This document shows, one piece after another, positions 1 through 9,632 of a stretch of DNA of 64,000 bases (within the stretch, counting starts at the first letter, position 1; every line of letters starts with the position of its first letter). Under the pieces are notes generated by a model. The model was not told the origin of the DNA, searched no databases, and worked only from the letters and a program-made list of their open reading frames with translations. The stretch comes from Varibaculum cambriense DSM 15806 (GTDB lineage: Bacteria > Actinomycetota > Actinomycetes > Actinomycetales > Actinomycetaceae). A program made the translations under genes and the position numbers. The stretch spans positions 124,001-188,000 of the forward strand of contig NZ_ATUF01000003.1 in the NCBI RefSeq assembly GCF_000420065.1, in the 5' to 3' direction.

Positions 1-159
1 GATTAGGGAACGGAGAAAGAAGGGGGAGGCTAGTAAACTGCTCCAATCTGCAGTAAAGTTCGGCACCAGTGTGCCGCGGCTAGGGGAGGGCGCGAAATTA
101 ACCTGCAGATCTGTCGCAGCTAGAGTCAGGTAGGAAATACCGGTGGTGGGAGTAATCAT
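1..159 (-). CDS. znuB: Zinc/manganese ABC transporter permease (5' part, cut by window edge)
   Basis: Only the first 53 codons lie in the window; the gene continues to the left. The ATG (159-157) shares one base with the TAA of the upstream ATPase gene (TAATG), so the two are translationally coupled. After a variable start the peptide reads WSSLLASPFFLRSLI, which fits the conserved beginning of the first membrane segment of ABC-3 family metal permeases. Position as third gene after a His-rich binding protein and an ATPase supports a zinc permease. The rest of the protein cannot be judged. Confidence 0.7.
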   Translation of the reverse strand, partial: MITPTTGISYLTLAATDLQVNFAPSPSRGTLVPNFTADWSSLLASPFFLRSLI

Positions 160-893
160 TATTCTTTCCCCTCCGCTTCCGGGAGCGGAGACCGCGCCTC
201 CCTAGGGTTATCGCTGGCAATCTGTCCGGAAACTAAAGTTATGGTGCGGTCGATCAAGGGAGCTAAGGATCCATGCTCATGCAGCACAATCAACATAGTT
301 TTTCCGGCAGTTTTTGCCTCCGCAATGGTGGCAGCCAGACTCTTCGCACTTTGCCGGTCAATCCCGGCCAAGGGCTCATCCATAATTAAAAACTCCGGGT
401 CGCGCACCAGGGCGCGAGCGATCAAAACCCGCTGCTGCTGGCCGCCCGACATAAACTGAAACTTTTTGTTCTCAGAGCCGGCTAACCCCACTTTTGCTAG
501 CGCCTGGCGGGCGCGTTCCCGGTCGGAGCATTTCGGGCCAAATCGTCCTCGTCGCAATAGCCCGGAGCGTACTACCTCCAGGGCAGTAGCCGGAACCGTG
601 CCGAGGGCGCTTTTACGTTGGGGAACATAGCCAACTTTGGCGAGGGCTTTAGCATAATGTTTCTCGCCGGGGCGGGCACCAAAAATCTCTAAGCTCCCCG
701 AGGAGACTGGATTCAGTCCCACTGCGGCGCGCACCAAAGTGGATTTTCCGGAGCCGTTTTCCCCGCACAGCGCCACGGTAGTTCCGGGGGTGATCTGCAA
801 ATTGATATTTTCTAGGATCAAATTGCCCTGTAGGGCGACGGATAAATCCGTCGCCCTAAAAGGTAGAGATGTTTTGGTCTCAGTTACTGACAT
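159..893 (-). CDS. znuC: Zinc/manganese ABC transporter ATP-binding protein
   Basis: A 244-residue ABC ATPase that would energise metal uptake at the inner face of the membrane. It shows a Walker A motif (GENGSGKST, about residues 44-52), a Q-loop region (VGYVPQR), the ABC signature (MSGGQQQR, about 147-154) and Walker B (FLIMDEP) followed by the D-loop and an H-loop (VLHEH). Its ATG overlaps the 3' end of the binding-protein gene by 10 bp, and its stop overlaps the permease start, so the three form one operon. The metal is inferred from the His-rich partner; manganese cannot be excluded. Confidence 0.88.
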   Translation of the reverse strand: MSVTETKTSLPFRATDLSVALQGNLILENINLQITPGTTVALCGENGSGKSTLVRAAVGLNPVSSGSLEIFGARPGEKHYAKALAKVGYVPQRKSALGTVPATALEVVRSGLLRRGRFGPKCSDRERARQALAKVGLAGSENKKFQFMSGGQQQRVLIARALVRDPEFLIMDEPLAGIDRQSAKSLAATIAEAKTAGKTMLIVLHEHGSLAPLIDRTITLVSGQIASDNPREARSPLPEAEGKE

Positions 894-1861
894 TTCATCG
901 CTTTACTCAGTTTTTGTAGATTGTCTTGCATTACCTGCAGATAATCGCGGTTCTTATCTACTTGGATTTCCAAGGGGTCAAGTACCTCAGATTTAATCCC
1001 GAGTTCCTCAGCCAAAGTTTTAGTGTCTTTATCTCCGAGGGCGCTCTCAGAAAACAATACGTTGACTTTCTTGGCCTTCGCAATATTAGCCACTTCTTGT
1101 AGACGAGTCAGCGAGGTTTCGGCTTCCGGATCCACACCTTTAACCCCAACTTGCTCAAATCCGTAGCGGTCTGCCATGTATCCGTAGGCTTCGTGCGCGG
1201 TAACTGCAGTAGGGGTGGCGCATTTATTTAGGCCAGCGCGATATTCTTTATCCAGGTTGGCTAGTTTGTCTTGCAGAGCTTTTCCGTTTTTCTGGAAAGT
1301 GTCGCCATGATCCGGATCGGCCTTGGTAAGGGTGGCAACTACTTGCGGTACCACTTGGGATAGGCGTTGGGGATCTAGCCAAAAGTGCGGGTCGAATGCA
1401 CCATGGTGGTGATGCTCGTGACCAGCTTCTTCGTGTTCGCCCTCATGGTCGTGGTCGGCTTCGTGTTCACCTTCATGCTCCGCTGCTTCCTCGGCAGATA
1501 GTTTCTTAAGCTTAGCGGCCTTGGCTACATCCAAAGTATTCTTCGGGGCGGCTTCCTTTACCGCATCGTCAACGGCGGCTTGGAATCCCGATAGATAAAT
1601 CAGCGCGTCCGCCTGCGAAATGGTGGTGAGATCTTTCGCGGATAGCTCTACGTCGTGGGCTTCTCCCGAGGGAGTCAGGTTGGTTACGTCCACTAAATCT
1701 CCACCCACTTGGCTGGTTACGTAGGCCAGGGGATAGAAGGAGGCAACGGCGTCGACTTTCCCGCCGGCCTCTTTCCCGCTTTTGGCAGTCGCGGAACATC
1801 CGCTCAGCGCCAGAGCGGCAATGGCGGCAGCGCAAATTACTTTTTTCATTCTTTTATGCAT
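884..1861 (-). CDS. znuA: Zinc ABC transporter substrate-binding lipoprotein
   Basis: 325 residues; the first gene of the metal uptake operon. The N-terminus is a lipoprotein signal ending in LSGC (lipobox), so the protein should be anchored outside the membrane. It belongs to the TroA/ZnuA cluster A-I family. A central loop (about residues 112-152) is very rich in His, Glu and Asp and ends in a run of four His before FDPHFWLDP; such loops are typical of zinc binders. Conserved metal-ligand contexts are visible (SGEAHD, HEAYGY, FSESALGDKDT). The start at 1861 is chosen because a TATATT -10 element ends seven bases upstream, which suggests a leaderless mRNA; an internal ATG at 1849 is the alternative. 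Confidence 0.88.
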   Translation of the reverse strand: MHKRMKKVICAAAIAALALSGCSATAKSGKEAGGKVDAVASFYPLAYVTSQVGGDLVDVTNLTPSGEAHDVELSAKDLTTISQADALIYLSGFQAAVDDAVKEAAPKNTLDVAKAAKLKKLSAEEAAEHEGEHEADHDHEGEHEEAGHEHHHHGAFDPHFWLDPQRLSQVVPQVVATLTKADPDHGDTFQKNGKALQDKLANLDKEYRAGLNKCATPTAVTAHEAYGYMADRYGFEQVGVKGVDPEAETSLTRLQEVANIAKAKKVNVLFSESALGDKDTKTLAEELGIKSEVLDPLEIQVDKNRDYLQVMQDNLQKLSKAMKCQ

Positions 1862-1868
1862 AAGCCCT

Positions 1869-1887
1869 AATATAAACGATAACCGTT
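1869..1887 (-). promoter_or_regulatory. Leaderless promoter -10 and adjoining putative metal-regulator operator of the zinc operon
   Basis: On the minus strand TATATT (1874-1869) lies seven bases before the znuA ATG. Immediately upstream, 1875-1887 is an inverted repeat AACG-N5-CGTT (AACGATAACCGTT). Its position in the -10/-35 spacer would let a bound repressor block transcription. A Zur-type regulator is the natural candidate, but the site was not matched to a known matrix. Confidence 0.45.
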
Positions 1888-2035
1888 CTCAAGAGCAAGG
1901 GGTGGCAAACCTGTTCAAAGTGCTAAAAACTCCAGGTAATAACGAATTTTTAGTTATTTTAGGCGGGTAAATCCCGGTTTTAGAGTTGTAAGTCACGCTC
2001 TGGCGTTCTGGTTCTGGAAAGTGCAGGCAACCCGG

Positions 2036-2041
2036 TAGAAT
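2036..2041 (+). promoter_or_regulatory. Putative -10 element of glyS
   Basis: TAGAAT at 2036-2041 matches the TANNNT -10 pattern and lies 50 bases upstream of the glyS start; a weak -35 (TTCTGG, 2012-2017) is 18 bases away. The resulting leader is short and carries the ribosome binding site AAGGAG at 2079-2084. Confidence 0.35.
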
Positions 2042-2091
2042 CTGGGGTGGTAGCGCCTTGGCGCAGCAAGTTGAGCTTAAGGAGAAAAACA

Positions 2092-3486
2092 GTGGCTGAA
2101 ACGCCCTCGAAGTTGGATAGTGTCATCAATCTAGCAAAGCGACGCGGCTTTGTTTACCCCTGTGGTGAAATCTACGGCGGAACCCGCTCGGCCTGGGATT
2201 ACGGCCCGCTAGGGGTGGAGCTAAAAGAGAACATTAAACGCCAGTGGTGGAACCGGATAGTGCGCTCGCGCGCCGACGTAGTTGGCCTGGATTCCTCGGT
2301 GATTTTGCCGTCAAAAGTCTGGGAAGCCTCCGGGCATCTGAAAGCCTTTACCGATCCGTTGATTGAATGCACCGCTTGCCACACCCGTCACCGCGAGGAT
2401 GACCTGCAGGAAGCATATGCGGAAAAACATCAATTGCCCTCCGCTGATGAGGTCTCCATGGAGGATGTGCCTTGCCCGGCCTGTGGCAAGCGTGGACAGT
2501 GGACTGAGCCGCGTGCCTTCTCAGGACTGCTTAAAACTTTCCTGGGGCCGGTCGACGATGAAAAAGGTTTGCACTTCCTCCGGCCGGAAACCGCACAAGG
2601 TATTTTTATTAACTTTGCGAATGTGATGTCCTCTGCCCGGATGAAACCGCCCTTCGGTATCGGGCAGATTGGAAAGTCTTTCCGCAACGAAATCACCCCC
2701 GGAAACTTTATTTTCCGTACCCGCGAGTTCGAACAGATGGAACTAGAGTTCTTCGTAGAACCCGGAACTGATGAAGAATGGCACCAGTACTGGATCGATG
2801 AACGTCTCGATTGGTACCAGAACTTGGGGATCAGCGCCGATAACTTGCGTCTATACGAACACCCCAAAGAAAAGCTGTCTCACTATTCCAAGCGCACCGT
2901 GGATATCGAATATGCCTTTGGATTCCAGGGATCGAAATGGGGCGAGCTCGAAGGTATCGCTAACCGCACCGACTATGACCTGGGGGTACACCAGCAGGCA
3001 TCGGGCAAGAATTTGGATTATTTCGATCAGTCGAAGGGGGAACGCTGGACACCTTACGTGGTAGAGCCCTCCGCGGGATTAACCCGTTCTCTGATGGCCT
3101 TCATGGTAGAGGCCTATAACGAGGACGAAGCCCCCAATGCCAAGGGAGGAGTCGATAAGCGGACGGTACTGCGTTTAGATCCGCGCCTCGCCCCGGTTAA
3201 GGCCGCGGTGCTGCCGCTTTCGCGTAAAGACGAGCTGACCGGCCCGGCGCAAGAGATCGCCCAAGAATTGCGCATGCACTGGAACATCGAGTATGACCAG
3301 GCCGGACAGGTTGGCCGCAGGTACCGCCGTCAAGATGAAATCGGTACTCCTTTCTGTATCACTTATGACTTCCAGTCCGGGGAAGACCAATGCGTAACTG
3401 TGCGTGACCGGGACTCGATGGAGCAAGAACGGGTAAAGATCGCGGAGCTAACCTCTTACTTGGCGACCCGTTTGGTGGGCTGCTAA
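2092..3486 (+). CDS. glyS: Glycyl-tRNA synthetase (dimeric type)
   Basis: Class II aminoacyl-tRNA synthetase that charges tRNA-Gly in the cytoplasm. The 464-residue length fits the alpha2 GlyRS family of actinobacteria. The N-terminus ([17 protein letters not shown]) is characteristic, and later motifs include [10 protein letters not shown] and the anticodon-binding C-terminal domain starting near [20 protein letters not shown] Cys-rich insertion (CTACHTRH ... CPACGKRG, about 95-150) could bind zinc. I choose the GTG at 2092 because AAGGAG sits seven bases upstream; the open frame extends further 5' without conservation. Confidence 0.95.
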   Translation: MAETPSKLDSVINLAKRRGFVYPCGEIYGGTRSAWDYGPLGVELKENIKRQWWNRIVRSRADVVGLDSSVILPSKVWEASGHLKAFTDPLIECTACHTRHREDDLQEAYAEKHQLPSADEVSMEDVPCPACGKRGQWTEPRAFSGLLKTFLGPVDDEKGLHFLRPETAQGIFINFANVMSSARMKPPFGIGQIGKSFRNEITPGNFIFRTREFEQMELEFFVEPGTDEEWHQYWIDERLDWYQNLGISADNLRLYEHPKEKLSHYSKRTVDIEYAFGFQGSKWGELEGIANRTDYDLGVHQQASGKNLDYFDQSKGERWTPYVVEPSAGLTRSLMAFMVEAYNEDEAPNAKGGVDKRTVLRLDPRLAPVKAAVLPLSRKDELTGPAQEIAQELRMHWNIEYDQAGQVGRRYRRQDEIGTPFCITYDFQSGEDQCVTVRDRDSMEQERVKIAELTSYLATRLVGC

Positions 3487-3499
3487 AGGCAGGACGCGT

Positions 3500-4849
3500 T
3501 TGCATCAGCACGTCAGATCTTCGCGTAGGGCTCGCCCGGATTCGCGAGCCCTACGTCGCGCTCGGCGGGTTTTAACCGCGCTGATAGTGCCCGTATTACT
3601 GGCGATTATTATCGGTATTATCGCGCTTTACAGTCCGAAACCCATAGGGGACGCCCAGCAGGACTGGTCCCAGCAAGCGGCTAACCGTTTAAGCGGGCAA
3701 GTGACCGGCTTGGACGGGGAAAAATGTCTGATTCCGGGGCTGAAAATGCCAAAGGGGTCCGCTGATCCCACTAACGGTTTGCCACAAACCCAACCATTGG
3801 TATGCGTGAAGGTACTGGAAGGGGAATGGCAGGGCAAAACCGTCCCCGTTAGAGTACCCGAAGAATCCAAGTCTGCGATCCGAGTCGGGACTGCGGTATG
3901 GATGATTTACGACACCGACGCTATGGCTACAGGTACCCCTTTCCTGTTCACCGATGTAAAACGGGGAAACGCCTTAGCAATCATGGGGCTGCTTTATATG
4001 ATCATCGTGATCGCGGTGGCTGGAAGACGGGGCTTCCTAGCACTATTGGGGCTGCTGGCCTCCACGCTGGTGATTGTATTCTTTATGCTGCCAGCCCTAA
4101 TGTCCGGAAAACCGCCCATGTTGGTGACCTTAGTGGGGGTAGGGGCGATTATGTTCCTCTCGGTCTACCTGGCGCACGGGATTACGATCCGCACGACTAC
4201 CGCGCTCCTCGGAACCTTGTTAGGGCTGATGGTTACGGTTTTGCTCGCCTATGCCGGCACCCGGGCAGCCGGGCTAACCGGAGCTAGTGACGAGGACGCC
4301 CTGATTTTAGGCACCCAGCTGCCTGCCCTGGCATTGCCCTCCTTATTTATGTGCGGGATCGTGGTGGCCGGTTTAGGAGCCTTAAACGATGTGACTATCA
4401 CTCAGGCTTCTGCAGTTTGGGAACTCGACGAGACCGATCCCCAGATGCCGCGGCGCAAACTGTTTTCTCGGGCGATGCGGATTGGGCGTGACCATATTGC
4501 GTCTACGGTTTATACCCTGGCTTTTGCCTATGTAGGTACGGCGTTGCCAACTTTGATTTTGGCGATGTTATCGCAGCGTCCTTTCTTAGAGCTGCTGACA
4601 GTTTCCCAGATCGCGGAGGAAATCGTGCGCACCCTGGTGGCCTCAATCGGGTTGGTACTGGCGATTCCCGCGACTACGGTGGTGGGTACCTTCCTCGTAA
4701 AATTTGTGCGAGCTTCCTCCCCCTCGCTTCCGGGAGCGCCTTCTTTTTCTGCAGAAGATCCAGAAGTAAATAAGCGGGTAGACTCGCAAACTTGGGGCGA
4801 GGGCACGAAAACCATAGCTCCTTCCGGAGGTGGCCGACATGTCCACTAA
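3500..4849 (+). CDS. YibE/F-family polytopic membrane protein
   Basis: 449 residues. A basic N-terminus precedes one membrane helix (about 28-46). About 100 residues follow that are likely outside the membrane. Then come six to eight hydrophobic helices with typical YibE/F sequence (LAIMGLLYMIIVIAVAGRRG, and the stretch around LGALNDVTITQASAVWEL). The biochemical role of the family is unknown. A TTG start at 3500 follows the GGCAGGA ribosome binding site; the gene begins 13 bases after glyS and its end overlaps dus by 11 bp, suggesting a transcription unit glyS-yibE/F-dus. The C-terminal 60 residues are polar and presumably cytosolic. Confidence 0.8.
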   Translation: MHQHVRSSRRARPDSRALRRARRVLTALIVPVLLAIIIGIIALYSPKPIGDAQQDWSQQAANRLSGQVTGLDGEKCLIPGLKMPKGSADPTNGLPQTQPLVCVKVLEGEWQGKTVPVRVPEESKSAIRVGTAVWMIYDTDAMATGTPFLFTDVKRGNALAIMGLLYMIIVIAVAGRRGFLALLGLLASTLVIVFFMLPALMSGKPPMLVTLVGVGAIMFLSVYLAHGITIRTTTALLGTLLGLMVTVLLAYAGTRAAGLTGASDEDALILGTQLPALALPSLFMCGIVVAGLGALNDVTITQASAVWELDETDPQMPRRKLFSRAMRIGRDHIASTVYTLAFAYVGTALPTLILAMLSQRPFLELLTVSQIAEEIVRTLVASIGLVLAIPATTVVGTFLVKFVRASSPSLPGAPSFSAEDPEVNKRVDSQTWGEGTKTIAPSGGGRHVH

Positions 4850-6053
4850 ACTCGGGGAAATTACGGTGGGCACTCCCATCGCGCTGGCGCCGATGGCGGG
4901 GGTAACCAATGCTCCTTTTCGCCGCCTCTGCCGGGAACAGACGCTGCAAGCGCTAAAAGATTTAGGGATTACCGCTACTGACGGGGCAGCCAGCGGGCTC
5001 TACGTTTGCGAAATGATTACTGCCCGCGCCCTGGTGGAAGGTAGTTCGCGCACTCTAGATTTAATCAAACCCGACCCGGAAGAGACTTTTCGTTCCGTCC
5101 AGCTGCACGGGGTAGACCCGGAAACTATGTATCAAGGTGCCCGGATGCTGGTGCGTCAGGGCCTGGCTGATCACCTGGACATTAACTTTGGTTGCCCGGT
5201 GCCTAAAGTGACCCGCAAAGGTGCCGGGGCGGCGCTACCTTGGAAAATCGAGCGCTTCGGACAGATAGTGGCGGCAGTAGTCGCTGGGGCAAGGGACGGG
5301 GAAAAGGACTCTCCGCGGGATCGGTCCGTGCCGGTGACTGCCAAGATTCGCATTGGGATAGACGCCGATCATGAGACCTATCGGGATGCTGGAAAACTGG
5401 CGCAAAAAGTAGGGGCGAGTGCCGTGGTGCTGCATGGCCGCAGCGCTAACCAATACTATTCTGGCAGTGCTAACTGGGAAGCGATCGCGCAGCTGCGACA
5501 AGATTTAGAGATTCCAGTCTGGGGAAATGGCGATATTTTCTCTGCCGAGGACGCCCTGGCGATGTTTCAGCAAACCGGGTGTGCAGGCGTAGAGATTGGT
5601 CGCGGATGCCAGGGGAGGCCGTGGCTATTTTATGACCTGGCCAGTGCGCTTAACGGCTCGGATAATCGGGCTCGCCCCAACTTGGGACAAGTGTGTGAAA
5701 TGGCTTTGCGACACACCCAGATGCTTAGCTCGTGGATGGGCAACGAGGAGCGCGCCCTGCGGGATATGCGCAAACACCTAGGGTGGTATTTCCGGGGCTT
5801 TGCGGTCGGGGGAGACTTCCGCCGCGCCCTCACCAGTGCTAATAGTATGCAAGAGCTAGAGCAATTGTTTTCTACCCTGGATTCGGATTTACCCTTCCCG
5901 CCAGCAGCAGAAGGTAAACGTGGCCGGCGGGGAAACCCCCGCAAAACCCACCTGCCGGAAGGATGGCTAGCTACCCGCGAGGTCGATGCGGCTGCTGCCC
6001 GCATCCTGGAGGCCGCTAAGTTAGATACTTCCCTTGATCAGGGCGGCTATTAA
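4839..6053 (+). CDS. dus: tRNA-dihydrouridine synthase (DusB-like)
   Basis: Flavoenzyme of 404 residues reducing uridines in tRNA. It has the TIM-barrel start PIALAPMAGVTNAPFRRLCR, the family motif LDINFGCPVPKVTRKGAGAA with the active-site Cys in GCP, VTAKIRIGI, LHGRSANQYYSGSANW and GNGDIFSAEDA for FMN phosphate binding. ATG 4839 is chosen because CCGGAGG lies eight bases upstream; a GTG nine bases earlier would overlap that site. Most Dus proteins are about 320-390 residues; the C-terminus here carries a basic tail (GKRGRRGNPRKTHLPEGW) before the end, as in other actinobacterial homologues. Confidence 0.92.
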   Translation: MSTKLGEITVGTPIALAPMAGVTNAPFRRLCREQTLQALKDLGITATDGAASGLYVCEMITARALVEGSSRTLDLIKPDPEETFRSVQLHGVDPETMYQGARMLVRQGLADHLDINFGCPVPKVTRKGAGAALPWKIERFGQIVAAVVAGARDGEKDSPRDRSVPVTAKIRIGIDADHETYRDAGKLAQKVGASAVVLHGRSANQYYSGSANWEAIAQLRQDLEIPVWGNGDIFSAEDALAMFQQTGCAGVEIGRGCQGRPWLFYDLASALNGSDNRARPNLGQVCEMALRHTQMLSSWMGNEERALRDMRKHLGWYFRGFAVGGDFRRALTSANSMQELEQLFSTLDSDLPFPPAAEGKRGRRGNPRKTHLPEGWLATREVDAAAARILEAAKLDTSLDQGGY

Positions 6054-6075
6054 AGGAAAATACTCACATACCGGC

Positions 6076-6081
6076 TAGAGT
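6076..6081 (+). promoter_or_regulatory. Leaderless -10 element of dgt
   Basis: TAGAGT at 6076-6081 ends seven bases before the ATG at 6089. No ribosome binding site is present, so transcription probably starts at or next to the start codon. Confidence 0.5.
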
Positions 6082-6088
6082 GAAATAT

Positions 6089-7342
6089 ATGGAAACCGCG
6101 CCCTATTCTCCCCGTGACCGCGAACGCTGTCAGGCGGAGCCGCCCAAATCGTCGCATCGCACCGAGTTCGCCCGGGATCGCGCCCGGATTATGTATTCCT
6201 CGGCGCTGCGGCGTCTGGGCGCCAAAACCCAGGTGCTCGGTCCGGCCACCGATTCTTTTATCCGCACTAGGCTTACCCACTCCATAGAGGTTTCCCAGGT
6301 CGGCAGGTCAATCGCGCAAGAGATGGGATGCGATCCCGATATCGTGGATGCTGCTTGCCAAGCCCATGACCTGGGACATCCACCTTTTGGGCATAATGGG
6401 GAGCGCGCACTCGACGAAGTAGCCCAAGACATTGGCGGTTTCGAGGGGAACGCTCAAACCTTCCGCTTACTAACCCGGCTAGAGCCGAAAGTGATCAGCG
6501 AGGAAGGGCGTCCTCTGGGGTTAAATCTCACCCGCGCCACCTTAGATGCGGTTTGTAAATATCCCTGGCTAAAAGGGCAGGGCGCGAACAGTGAATATTC
6601 GCGTAAAAAATACAATTGCTATCGCGAAGACGCCCCGGTCTTTAACTGGATGCGCAAATTTTCTCCCCCGCATCAACGCTGCCTAGAGGCGCAAATCATG
6701 GATATATCTGATGATATTGCCTATTCTGTGCATGACATAGAAGACGGTATCCAAACCGGGGAGCTGGACCCGGCTACCTTGGGGGAGAGTAAATCTTTAG
6801 AGCTGGTGTTTGAAACCACGACTGCCTGGTACGGGGATACCTCCGGAAATGAACTAGAAAATGCGTGGAAACGGATTTGTGCCCTGCCCCAATGGCTAGC
6901 TAGTTTCGACGGTTCCTATCAGGATATGGCGCGGCTAAAAAATATGACTTCTCAACTGATCGGGCGTTTTTGTTCGGCAGTTTCAGCCGCGACTTTACAG
7001 GCGGCAGGAACCGGTCCCCTGCATCGTTACGATGCAGATTTAGTCATTCCCGAAGCTACCCTAGCGGAAATCAAGCTGCTAAAGGGGATAGCCGCCGCCT
7101 ATATGATGGCGCCCCGTGAAACCGAACCTATTTACTTAGCCCAACGCACCACTATCTATGAACTTGCCGACGCCCTCTGGGAACGCCCGGAGGAGCTGGA
7201 AGAACCTCATCGCGCAACTTGGCGCGAGGCGAGTGGAGATGACGGCCGGTTGCGAGCCCTGGTCGATCAAATCGCATCTTTGACCGACACTACCGCTAAC
7301 CAGTGGCATGCCCGTCTGTGCGGCATGTTCCGTTCGCTGTAA
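6089..7342 (+). CDS. dgt: Deoxyguanosinetriphosphate triphosphohydrolase-like protein (HD domain)
   Basis: 417-residue HD-superfamily phosphohydrolase, expected to cleave dNTPs to deoxynucleoside and tripolyphosphate. Metal-ligand motifs are intact: RLTHSIEV (first His), AHDLGHPPFGHNGE (the HD pair and catalytic His region), and SDDIAYSVHDIEDG (third Asp). The start at ATG 6089 is preferred because the -10 element TAGAGT is spaced for a leaderless transcript; GTG 6080 is an in-frame alternative. The gene is followed 49 bases later by dnaG, an order common in actinobacteria. Confidence 0.92.
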   Translation: METAPYSPRDRERCQAEPPKSSHRTEFARDRARIMYSSALRRLGAKTQVLGPATDSFIRTRLTHSIEVSQVGRSIAQEMGCDPDIVDAACQAHDLGHPPFGHNGERALDEVAQDIGGFEGNAQTFRLLTRLEPKVISEEGRPLGLNLTRATLDAVCKYPWLKGQGANSEYSRKKYNCYREDAPVFNWMRKFSPPHQRCLEAQIMDISDDIAYSVHDIEDGIQTGELDPATLGESKSLELVFETTTAWYGDTSGNELENAWKRICALPQWLASFDGSYQDMARLKNMTSQLIGRFCSAVSAATLQAAGTGPLHRYDADLVIPEATLAEIKLLKGIAAAYMMAPRETEPIYLAQRTTIYELADALWERPEELEEPHRATWREASGDDGRLRALVDQIASLTDTTANQWHARLCGMFRSL

Positions 7343-7379
7343 GATTCGGAACCCGTATCCCGTCCGCGTCGCCCTCGCC

Positions 7380-7385
7380 TATGAT
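7380..7385 (+). promoter_or_regulatory. Leaderless -10 element of dnaG
   Basis: TATGAT (7380-7385) is followed by six bases and the dnaG ATG at 7392, with no ribosome binding site between them. Confidence 0.5.
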
Positions 7386-7391
7386 TAAGAC

Positions 7392-9413
7392 ATGGCTGGG
7401 TTAATTCGACGCGAAGATATCGATCAGGTACGCGAGCGTGCCCGCATTGATGAAATCGTGGGCGAACAGGTGGCTTTGCGCCCCGCCGGAGTCGGGGCTC
7501 TAAAGGGGCTTTGTCCCTTCCATGACGAACGTACCCCCTCTTTTCATGTGCGTCCTGCCCAGGGCTATTATCACTGCTTTGGATGCGGTGAAGGTGGGGA
7601 CGTGATCAAGTTTGTCGAAAATATTCATCACCTTTCTTTCGCCGAAGCGGTGCAATATTTGGCGGATAAAACCGGCGTCACCTTGCATTACGAAGAAAGT
7701 GGAGGTGGGGATAGGAAAGATCCGAACCGGGTTTCCCGGGCACGGATCCTGGAAGCCAATCGCAATGCCGCCCAGTTCTTCCGTTCCCAGCTGGGCAGTA
7801 AAGAAGCGGTCGAGGCGCAAAAGTTTTTGAGCGCTCGCGGTTTCGATGCCGACGTAGCGGCCAAGTTCTCATTGGGATACGCTCCTGCCTCCTGGGATGC
7901 GCTACTTTCCTATCTGCGTAAACGGGGATTTACTGAGCCAGAATTGGCGGCATCGGGACTGTTTTCCCGGGGACAACGCGGCCCCTATGATCGTTTTCGC
8001 GGGCGGCTCATTTGGCCCATATCTAATCTAACGGGAGAAATAGTAGGTTTTGGGGCACGCCGGCTAGGTGAGGATGATAAAGGACCTAAGTATCTGAACA
8101 CTCCCGAGACTGCGGTCTATAAGAAGTCCAAGGTGCTGTACGGGATCGATATGGCTAAAAAAGCGATCAGCCGGCAGCGCCGCATCGTGGTGGTGGAAGG
8201 CTACACCGATGTGATGGCTGCCCATCTGGCGGGGGTGGAATGCGCGGTTGCTACCTGCGGTACTGCTTTTGGTTCCGATCATGTGCAGATTGTCCGTCGC
8301 CTTCTCGGTGATAATGCTGATCCGGCAGCCGGGGTGTTGCTATCGTCGGGGAAGGCGCGTGGTGGGGAAGTAATATTTACTTTCGATGGTGACGAGGCCG
8401 GACAAAAAGCGGCTTTGCATGCCTTCGGGGAAGATCAGGCTTTCGCTTCCCAAACTTTCGTGGCGATTGAGCCTTCGGGTAAAGATCCTTGCGATTTGTG
8501 GCAAGCACAAGGAGCCAGTGCGGTGCGGGCACTGGTAGATTCGCGGCGTCCCCTTTTTGAGTTTGTTTTACGCACTATCCTAAAAGCTTATAACTTGGAT
8601 ACTTCCGAAGGGCGAGTAAACGGTTTGCGGGCGGCTGCCCCGGTGGTGTCGCGGATTAGGGACGTGGCGTTACGTTCGGAATATACTCGCCGCCTCGCCG
8701 GTTGGGTGGGGATGCCGGAAGATGAAGTGCGCCAGGTAGTGCATAACGTGTCCCGGGCGCAAACCAGATCCGCTGCCGGGGCAGAAAATATTCCTGCAGC
8801 CAGCCCCTATGTGTCCAGAGGAGCCGCTGGATCTGGACAGGGCGGGAACTCAGCCGCGCCTGCTGCGCCCCCGGCCATTACTTTGCCCGACAGTTCCGAT
8901 CCGGTAGCCAACCTGGAACGGCAAGCTCTGGAATGTCTACTGCAGTTGCCTGCCAGCCTATTTGGGCTCGGGTTGGAACAGGTCTCTCCGGAAGCTTTCC
9001 GGGTTCCCATGTTTAGCGCTCTATTTTCGGCGGTTTCTTCCCTGGGAGGATTAGATAACTATGCAGAGCTGTGGCGGGGTGCCGAGGACGAGCTGGGGTT
9101 GAAAGGGCAGCGCGCGATCCTGCTAGCGAATAAACGCTGGGTGGAACTTGTAGGATCAAATATCCCTCCGCAACTGCAAAGTTTAGTATCGGCACTAGTA
9201 GTTTCTCCGCTTCCGCAAGATGATCCCGCGCGTCTAAATGACTACGCCCGAGGGGTGTGGGGAGCAATGATTCGCGGTGATCTCTCCCGCCAAATCGCGG
9301 AGATGAAGGCGCGATTGCAACGCTGCGACCCCCAGGATGAGCAATACCAACAGATTTTTTCTACCTTAATGAACCTGGAAAATACCCGCCGTAACCTGCA
9401 AGAATCTAAATAA
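7392..9413 (+). CDS. dnaG: DNA primase
   Basis: Synthesises RNA primers at the replication fork. At 673 residues it has the full bacterial layout. The N-terminal CHC2 zinc finger is present (CPFHDERTPSF ... YYHCFGCGEGGD, about residues 39-65). The catalytic core has the RNAP-basic motif region (GFGARRLGEDDKGPKYLNTPET) and the TOPRIM domain (VVVEGYTDVMAA about 268-279; FTFDGDEAGQKAA about 336-348; KDPCD). The C-terminal helicase-binding domain begins after a low-complexity Ala/Gly/Ser linker (about 455-500). The start lies six bases behind a TATGAT box. No anomalies seen. Confidence 0.96.
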   Translation: MAGLIRREDIDQVRERARIDEIVGEQVALRPAGVGALKGLCPFHDERTPSFHVRPAQGYYHCFGCGEGGDVIKFVENIHHLSFAEAVQYLADKTGVTLHYEESGGGDRKDPNRVSRARILEANRNAAQFFRSQLGSKEAVEAQKFLSARGFDADVAAKFSLGYAPASWDALLSYLRKRGFTEPELAASGLFSRGQRGPYDRFRGRLIWPISNLTGEIVGFGARRLGEDDKGPKYLNTPETAVYKKSKVLYGIDMAKKAISRQRRIVVVEGYTDVMAAHLAGVECAVATCGTAFGSDHVQIVRRLLGDNADPAAGVLLSSGKARGGEVIFTFDGDEAGQKAALHAFGEDQAFASQTFVAIEPSGKDPCDLWQAQGASAVRALVDSRRPLFEFVLRTILKAYNLDTSEGRVNGLRAAAPVVSRIRDVALRSEYTRRLAGWVGMPEDEVRQVVHNVSRAQTRSAAGAENIPAASPYVSRGAAGSGQGGNSAAPAAPPAITLPDSSDPVANLERQALECLLQLPASLFGLGLEQVSPEAFRVPMFSALFSAVSSLGGLDNYAELWRGAEDELGLKGQRAILLANKRWVELVGSNIPPQLQSLVSALVVSPLPQDDPARLNDYARGVWGAMIRGDLSRQIAEMKARLQRCDPQDEQYQQIFSTLMNLENTRRNLQESK

Positions 9414-9632
9414 GAAACAACTTAGGTACGCAATACTAATTTAAGTAATGACACTATTTCTATTTAAATTTAGGGAATACTATTTCATTTATTAGAAGAC
9501 AATAGCCTTTCTACCAGCAGTTATGTGCTTTTATTTATAGAGGCGACATTTCGGCATTTAATTACTTTTACTTCGTTGATTCCCTTTGTAGATTGAAACT
9601 GTCTTTATAAAAACTTCAAAGGAGGAACACAA

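Noticed and set aside
2041-2075. GGGGTGGTAGCGCC before glyS resembles the T-box motif GGGTGGNACCGCG.
   Set aside because: The leader from the likely promoter is only about 45 bases, far too short for a T-box, and the match breaks at key positions.
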